A DNA stretch of 10,152 nucleotides from BJHL01 sp035299305 (GTDB taxonomy: Bacteria; Planctomycetota; Phycisphaerae; Phycisphaerales; UBA1924). Below, in pieces: positions 7,097 to 10,152 of the stretch (position 1 is the first letter of the stretch; every line of letters begins with the position of its first letter). Made by a program: the position numbers and the translations under genes. A model generated the notes under the pieces. That model worked only from the letters and a program-made list of their open reading frames with translations, was not told the origin of the DNA and made no database searches. Location of the stretch: positions 1 through 10,152 of the forward strand of contig DATGWV010000102.1 of the NCBI GenBank assembly GCA_035299305.1, read 5' to 3'.

Positions 7097-7516
7097 ATGA
7101 CCACCGAAACGACACAACTCTCCGACGGCATCTTCATCGCTCTGCTTCTTGCGGGCAGTGTTGTCAGCGTGCTAGCGGCGTTGTGGCTCGCGCAGGTCAT
7201 CTCGATGAATCGGCGCGTGTTCAACAGTTTCTTTGAGGGCAATGAACGTCTGGCCCGCACGGGTCTGGGCGTGCTTGCACTTATGGGCAGCGTGGCGATG
7301 CTGACAGGCATTCTGCCGGGCAACTTCCTGAACCCGTGGACGGCGTTCGCCGCGTGTGGCACGGGCTTGCTAGGGATGTTCACGATCGTGAGCGCTCAGC
7401 GGGGTAAGGCTGCGGCGAGCGATGTTGAGATTCCGGCGACGGAGTTTGAGGCCGAGACCTATCGACTGTCGCGCCCGGTTGCCAGCGAGCAGCGGGCGAC
7501 GCGCAAGGCGGCATAA
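7097..7516 (+). CDS. Unrecognised three-helix membrane protein in the flagellar cluster
   Basis: I do not recognise a family for this 139-residue product. It shows three hydrophobic segments, at about residues 12-35, 57-73 and 80-100. The loop between the first two carries R39, R40, R51 and R54, and the tail starts with R102 and K104. By the positive-inside rule the N-terminus would be outside and the roughly 39-residue C-terminal tail (polar, Glu/Arg/Ala-rich) in the cytoplasm. There is no MotA, MotB, FliQ or FlhB signature. It sits between flgE and fliL, where other bacteria often carry motA and motB. The ATG at 7097 is preferred over an upstream in-frame GTG at 7007, because the 30 extra residues do not form part of the membrane fold. 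Codons here use more C than in the genes upstream. A flagellar role is inferred from location only. Confidence 0.72.
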   Translation: MTTETTQLSDGIFIALLLAGSVVSVLAALWLAQVISMNRRVFNSFFEGNERLARTGLGVLALMGSVAMLTGILPGNFLNPWTAFAACGTGLLGMFTIVSAQRGKAAASDVEIPATEFEAETYRLSRPVASEQRATRKAA

Positions 7517-7710
7517 CTGGACCGCGACTCGAGCGAGAACGCCCGAGAAACGTGGCGTCATACATGCCAGACTCGTTTTCACCGTCGCATGCGCTGTTCG
7601 CAGGCGGCGGTTTTCGTTTGGCGTGCGGGGGTCGCTGCAGCAACGGTTTGTGATAGTCGATGACACACGAGAAGCTGCGTTTCGCGGCTGGACGCGTGGA
7701 GTCTTGAACG
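7517..7710. other. Intergenic gap before fliL
   Basis: This 194-base gap has no convincing gene. It contains an eight-base palindrome GCTGCAGC (7634-7641) and a weak extended -10-like TGTGATAGT (about 7649-7657) without a matching -35. It could hold a start for fliL transcription, but the support is thin. GGAG at 7698-7701 serves fliL. Confidence 0.4.
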
Positions 7711-8268
7711 ATGTCTGACAAGCACGAGAAAAAGGCACCCGCACCCGAGACCCCCAAGGAGGGCGGCGGCGAGGCTGCGCCCAAGAAGGGCGGACTCAAC
7801 GTCAAACTCATCGGTGCCGTCGCTGGCATCATGATCGCCGAAGGGGCACTGGTTTACTTCATCGCCGGAGCGACGGGCCCCAAGCCGGTTGCGGCGGATG
7901 TGCAGCAGAAGGACGGGCACGACGAGGATCACCAGGCGACGGTGGAGATTCCGCTGCTTGAAGATCGCTTCCAGAACATGCAGAGTGGTCGCGCGTATCT
8001 GTGGGATGCGTCAATCGTCCTCAAAGTTCGCAAGAAGGACGAGGAGATCGTCACAACGACCCTGAAGCAGCGAGCAGCGGAAGTGAAAGAGGGCGTTGCT
8101 CTCATCTTCCGTCGGGCACCGCACAATCAGTTGCTCGAGCCGGGGCTGGAGACGGTCAACCGTCAGGTGACGGCGTATTTGAATGAGGTCATCGAGCACG
8201 ACAGCGATGACAAGCCGCGCGTTGTCCGGGTGATCATCCCGAAGTGCAAGGGCTTCCCGGCGGAGTGA
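7711..8268 (+). CDS. fliL: FliL-like flagellar basal body-associated protein
   Basis: FliL is a single-pass inner-membrane protein that surrounds the stator units and supports motor torque. This 185-residue product has a short charged, Pro/Lys-rich cytoplasmic end, one membrane helix (about residues 33-54, with an unusual Glu44 inside it) and a periplasmic domain. That domain has the FliL order of elements: a strand-rich RAYLWDASIVLKVRKKDEEIV segment, a helix with RAAEVKEGVALIFRRA, then LLEPGLETVNRQVTAYLNEVI, then a closing strand PRVVRVIIPKCKGF. The sequence is divergent, so the call depends on this architecture plus position directly before fliN. GGAG at 7698-7701 lies 9 bases before the ATG. 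An unrelated periplasmic protein of similar layout cannot be fully ruled out. Confidence 0.66.
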   Translation: MSDKHEKKAPAPETPKEGGGEAAPKKGGLNVKLIGAVAGIMIAEGALVYFIAGATGPKPVAADVQQKDGHDEDHQATVEIPLLEDRFQNMQSGRAYLWDASIVLKVRKKDEEIVTTTLKQRAAEVKEGVALIFRRAPHNQLLEPGLETVNRQVTAYLNEVIEHDSDDKPRVVRVIIPKCKGFPAE

Positions 8269-8298
8269 TCGCCGATAACAGCGACCGAACGGAACGAT

Positions 8299-8308
8299 TG
8301 TGCGCACA
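8299..8308. repeat. Perfect ten-base palindrome TGTGCGCACA
   Basis: A perfect dyad lies in the fliL-fliN gap, about 30 bases after the fliL stop. It has the size of a half-turn operator core, but no known regulator can be named from it. It may be a protein-binding site or chance in GC-rich DNA. Confidence 0.35.
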
Positions 8309-8331
8309 TTTGGCTGTGTGGCCTGCGGCGA

Positions 8332-8348
8332 TTGCGCGGCGTGCGCAA
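8332..8348. repeat. Hairpin TTGCGC-5-GCGCAA in the fliL-fliN gap
   Basis: Six perfectly paired bases flank the loop GGCGT, followed 11 bases later by TTTTT (8360-8364). The spacing is too long for a standard intrinsic terminator, but partial termination after fliL is possible. The remainder of the 196-base gap (8269-8464) holds no credible gene; its open frames are Arg/Cys-rich and unlike any flagellar protein. Confidence 0.33.
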
Positions 8349-8391
8349 GTCTGATGGGATTTTTGTCGCGGGGAGGCGTCAGCGACCGACA

Positions 8392-8421
8392 TTGACGGTG
8401 CGATACGTCTGCGTCTGTACG
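8392..8421 (+). promoter_or_regulatory. Weak sigma70-like promoter candidate for fliN
   Basis: TTGACG (8392-8397), five of six matches to the -35 consensus, is followed after 18 bases by TGTACG (8416-8421), a poor -10 box. The location, about 45 bases before the fliN ATG, is sensible. The -10 match is weak, so this is only a candidate. Confidence 0.2.
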
Positions 8422-8450
8422 CAGGGGTCGTCTCGTGCGGAGCGCGAGCG

Positions 8451-8458
8451 AAAGGAGG
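8451..8458 (+). promoter_or_regulatory. Strong Shine-Dalgarno site fixing the fliN start
   Basis: AAAGGAGG is the strongest ribosome site in the window and lies 6 bases before the ATG at 8465. It decides that start over an in-frame ATG at 8435, which would place this site inside the coding region. Confidence 0.85.
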
Positions 8459-8464
8459 CCACGG

Positions 8465-9037
8465 ATGGCCGACGATGTCACGCCTCAATCCGGTGCGAGC
8501 GATGCGCCGAAGACAAACAACGCCGAGGACGCCGCGCTGAAAGCGGCGCAGGATGCGATTTCGCAGCTTGGCGACTTGAACAACTTGATGGCCGACGCGA
8601 CGGGCTCGGGCGATGAGCCGACGCCCGAGGAAGCGGCGATGCTTGCTGCGATGGCGGGCGGGCCGCCCGTGCAGAACACGCCCATTGGTGGTGGATCGGC
8701 GCCCAAGCCGCCGCCGCCCGATGCGAAGCCGCTGGATCTGCCGAGCTTTGAAGGCGAGCTTTCATCGGCGCAGGTGCATGCGCTGGAGTTGCTGAGCAAC
8801 GTCAACCTCAATGTGAAAATCGAGCTGGGGCGCACGCGGATGCTGGTCGAGGACGTGCTCCGGTTGAGCGAAGGTGCGGTGGTTGAACTCGACAAGCTGG
8901 CCGGCGACCCGGTGGATGTGTACGTGAACGAGCGGCATGTGGCACGCGGTGAAGTGCTGGTGCTCAACGACAACTTCTGCGTGCGTATCAACGAGATTCT
9001 CTCGCCTTTGCAGCATGTGGCGGAAGAGAACAAGTGA
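8465..9037 (+). CDS. fliN: FliN, flagellar motor switch protein
   Basis: FliN forms the bottom of the cytoplasmic C-ring, binds FliH to bring export cargo to the gate, and takes part in switching. The 190-residue product has an SpoA/FliN C-terminal domain at about residues 107-182. Visible motifs are LLSNVNLNVKIELGRT (109-124), LSEGAVVELDKLAGDPVDVYVN (134-155), ARGEVLVLNDNFCVRINEIL (160-179). These are the classic 'v-x-v-x-v-x-LGrt', 'G-x-v-x-eLdk-aGepvdi-vN' and 'arGEvvvv-d-nfgvRi-x-ei' blocks. The first 100 residues are acidic, Ala/Gly-rich and then Pro-rich (about 66-92), looking disordered. FliN of E. coli is about 137 residues, so this is N-terminally extended but has no CheC domain as in FliY. 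The stop overlaps fliO as GTGA. Confidence 0.95.
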   Translation: MADDVTPQSGASDAPKTNNAEDAALKAAQDAISQLGDLNNLMADATGSGDEPTPEEAAMLAAMAGGPPVQNTPIGGGSAPKPPPPDAKPLDLPSFEGELSSAQVHALELLSNVNLNVKIELGRTRMLVEDVLRLSEGAVVELDKLAGDPVDVYVNERHVARGEVLVLNDNFCVRINEILSPLQHVAEENK

Positions 9038-9891
9038 TTGACGGAGTGGAGGGCAGGTTGCGGCGATGGGCGTCACATGTATCAGTCGCGATGAAGACGG
9101 CGGCGTTGGCCGCGTCGGTCGCGGTGGCGATGTGGACCTCGTCCGCGATTGCACAACCCACTGCGGAACTGCCGGCGTCGCTGCGCGGTCCGGCGACTGT
9201 TCAGAAGAGTGGGGTGGTCGAGCGGGAGTCGCTGCCGCTTGGGGCGAGTGAGGCGTCGCGCGCGAGCGACTCCGCGGGGGCGGGCGGTGTTCAGCCGATT
9301 GATTCGACCTCGTCGTATGTGCAAACGGTGGTCGCACTCGCGGCGGTGCTGGGATTGATCGCGGTTGTCGCGGCGATTGTGAAGTATGCGAGCAAGCGAT
9401 CAGGCGGAGTATTTGCGGCACTCACGCCGACGGTGAAGGCACCGCAAGGTGTGCTTGAGGTGCTGGCACGCTATCCCGTCGCATCGGGTACGCAGTTGCT
9501 CGTGCTGAAGTTTGATCGTCGCGTGCTGCTTCTGTCGCAGACGAACAACAAAGGGTGGCGAAGCGGCGCGACGATGGCGACGCTGTGCGAATTGAGCGAT
9601 CCGGCGGATGTCGCTTCGATCTTGATCAAGACGCGCGGCGAAGAACAGGCGTCGCTCGCGGCCAAGTTTCAGAAGATGCTTGCCAGCGAAGATGCGGAGT
9701 TTGCTGAGCCGCGCGAGACGAACCCGTACGCGATGCGGGCGCAGACGCGATCGCCCCAGGCTAGCAAGCCTCGGCTCGACATTGTCGCGGGTGATGATGT
9801 GCGTTCGTCGGGACAGGAGACTGCGGCTGCGATTCGTCAGCGATTGGCGGCAATGCAGTCCAAGCCTCGCAGGGCTGGGGGGGTTGCATGA
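9034..9891 (+). CDS. fliO: FliO, flagellar export gate assembly protein
   Basis: FliO is an inner-membrane protein that helps the FliP ring form during export-gate assembly. Numbered from the GTG at 9034 (285 residues), a hydrophobic segment ending in SAIAQ (about residues 20-41) looks like a signal peptide. A linker follows, then a membrane helix at about 97-116 ending in KYASKR, and a compact domain at about 139-175 with LEVLARYPVASGTQLLVLKFDRRVLLLSQT. That fits the FliO pattern 'l-x-v-l-x-x-x-pl-g-x-x-x-s-l-x-l-v-x-v-g-x-x-x-l-l-l-G'. A polar tail follows. Position before the probable fliP supports it. The start is uncertain. GTG 9034 overlaps the fliN stop and has GGAAGAG at 9022-9028; TTG 9058 has GGAGGG (9048-9053); ATG 9091 gives a compact signal peptide but has no ribosome site. 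Confidence 0.8.
   Translation: MIDGVEGRLRRWASHVSVAMKTAALAASVAVAMWTSSAIAQPTAELPASLRGPATVQKSGVVERESLPLGASEASRASDSAGAGGVQPIDSTSSYVQTVVALAAVLGLIAVVAAIVKYASKRSGGVFAALTPTVKAPQGVLEVLARYPVASGTQLLVLKFDRRVLLLSQTNNKGWRSGATMATLCELSDPADVASILIKTRGEEQASLAAKFQKMLASEDAEFAEPRETNPYAMRAQTRSPQASKPRLDIVAGDDVRSSGQETAAAIRQRLAAMQSKPRRAGGVA
9048..9053 (+). promoter_or_regulatory. Alternative Shine-Dalgarno site for fliO
   Basis: GGAGGG lies 4 bases before an in-frame TTG at 9058. It would give a FliO starting M-R-R-W, with a typical basic signal-peptide n-region. It competes with the overlapping GTG at 9034, so fliO may use either start. Confidence 0.4.
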
Positions 9892-10152
9892 AGCGACACA
9901 TGCTTCAGAACGCTGTGCTGCTCACTGCAATGGTCGCGGGTATGTGCGCTCCTGCGAGTGGGCAGTCGCAGCTTGGACCGCCGCTGCCTGATCCGTCTGC
10001 ACCAACAACACAGCTCGTGCAGCCAACGCGCGCGAGTGTGGCAGACCTGATGAACGCGGCGCAGACGCAGGACATCAACCCGCTGGCCGTGATTGATAGC
10101 GCGGGCCAGGCGTTGCCGCGTTCAGGCGGCAGCACGCAGAGTGGCGGGCTTT
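9888..10152 (+). CDS. fliP: Probable FliP, flagellar export gate protein (5' end only)
   Basis: The frame opens with an ATG overlapping the fliO stop (ATGA) and is still open at the end of the window after 88 codons. The product starts with a cleavable signal peptide (MKRHMLQNAVLLTAMVAGMCAPASGQ, cleavage near residues 25-26). A Pro/Gln/Thr-rich region of about 60 residues follows, ending in SGGSTQSGGL. FliP is the core pore protein of the export gate, is one of the few flagellar membrane proteins made with a signal peptide, and usually follows fliO. The conserved FliP membrane core would begin just beyond the window, so it cannot be seen. The N-terminal periplasmic stretch is longer than usual for FliP. 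The assignment is inferred from position and signal peptide; another exported flagellar protein is possible. Confidence 0.6.
   Translation, partial: MKRHMLQNAVLLTAMVAGMCAPASGQSQLGPPLPDPSAPTTQLVQPTRASVADLMNAAQTQDINPLAVIDSAGQALPRSGGSTQSGGL

Noticed and set aside
8271..8278. GCCGATAA, a perfect match to the sigma28 -10 box, just after fliL
   Set aside because: At the proper 15-base spacing the -35 position reads GCTT instead of TAAA, so no sigma28 promoter can be supported.
8332..8464. Possible FliM remnant or small gene in the fliL-fliN gap
   Set aside because: The open frames there give Arg/Cys-rich sequence with no resemblance to FliM or other flagellar proteins.

Overview
The window is one continuous, co-directional block of flagellar export and hook genes on the + strand of a GC-rich bacterium. 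Gene order, read from the start, is fliH (3' end only), fliI, fliJ, a ylxF/MotE-like gene, fliK, flgD, a 'flagellar operon protein' gene (TIGR02530 type), flgE, an unrecognised small membrane protein, fliL, fliN, fliO and the 5' end of a gene that is probably fliP. This is the order of the Bacillus-type fla/che operon, not the scattered proteobacterial order. The high GC content, strong Shine-Dalgarno sites, long FlgE and Pro/Ala-rich extensions do not look like a Firmicute. A planctomycete (Phycisphaerae-like) or another deep-branching GC-rich phylum is my best guess. That is inference from gene order and style, not proof.

Region 1 (1-5078) is packed very tightly. It has GTGA or ATGA stop/start overlaps at fliH/fliI, fliJ/ylxF-like and ylxF-like/fliK, and gaps of only 5 to 13 bases elsewhere. 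It encodes the export ATPase complex (FliH-FliI-FliJ), a membrane-anchored coiled-coil protein, the hook-length ruler FliK, the hook cap FlgD and a small conserved flagellar protein. The 150-base gap at 5079-5228 holds a nested inverted repeat with a T-rich tract. It looks like an intrinsic terminator or attenuator placed just ahead of the hook structural gene.

Region 2 (5229-8268) is looser. It holds flgE, a 139-residue three-helix membrane protein with no recognised family, and fliL, with gaps of 110 and 194 bases. Region 3 (8269-10152) starts with a 196-base gap containing a palindrome and a hairpin, then the coupled set fliN-fliO-fliP?, again with GTGA and ATGA overlaps.

Together the products build and run the flagellar type III export gate and ATPase, assemble and measure the hook, and supply one C-ring (switch) protein. 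Notably absent from their usual places are fliM (between fliL and fliN), motA/motB (often between flgE and fliL) and swrD/flbD. No mobile element, CRISPR array, tRNA or rRNA was seen. The most open questions are the orphan membrane protein, the missing fliM, and the structured gap before flgE.
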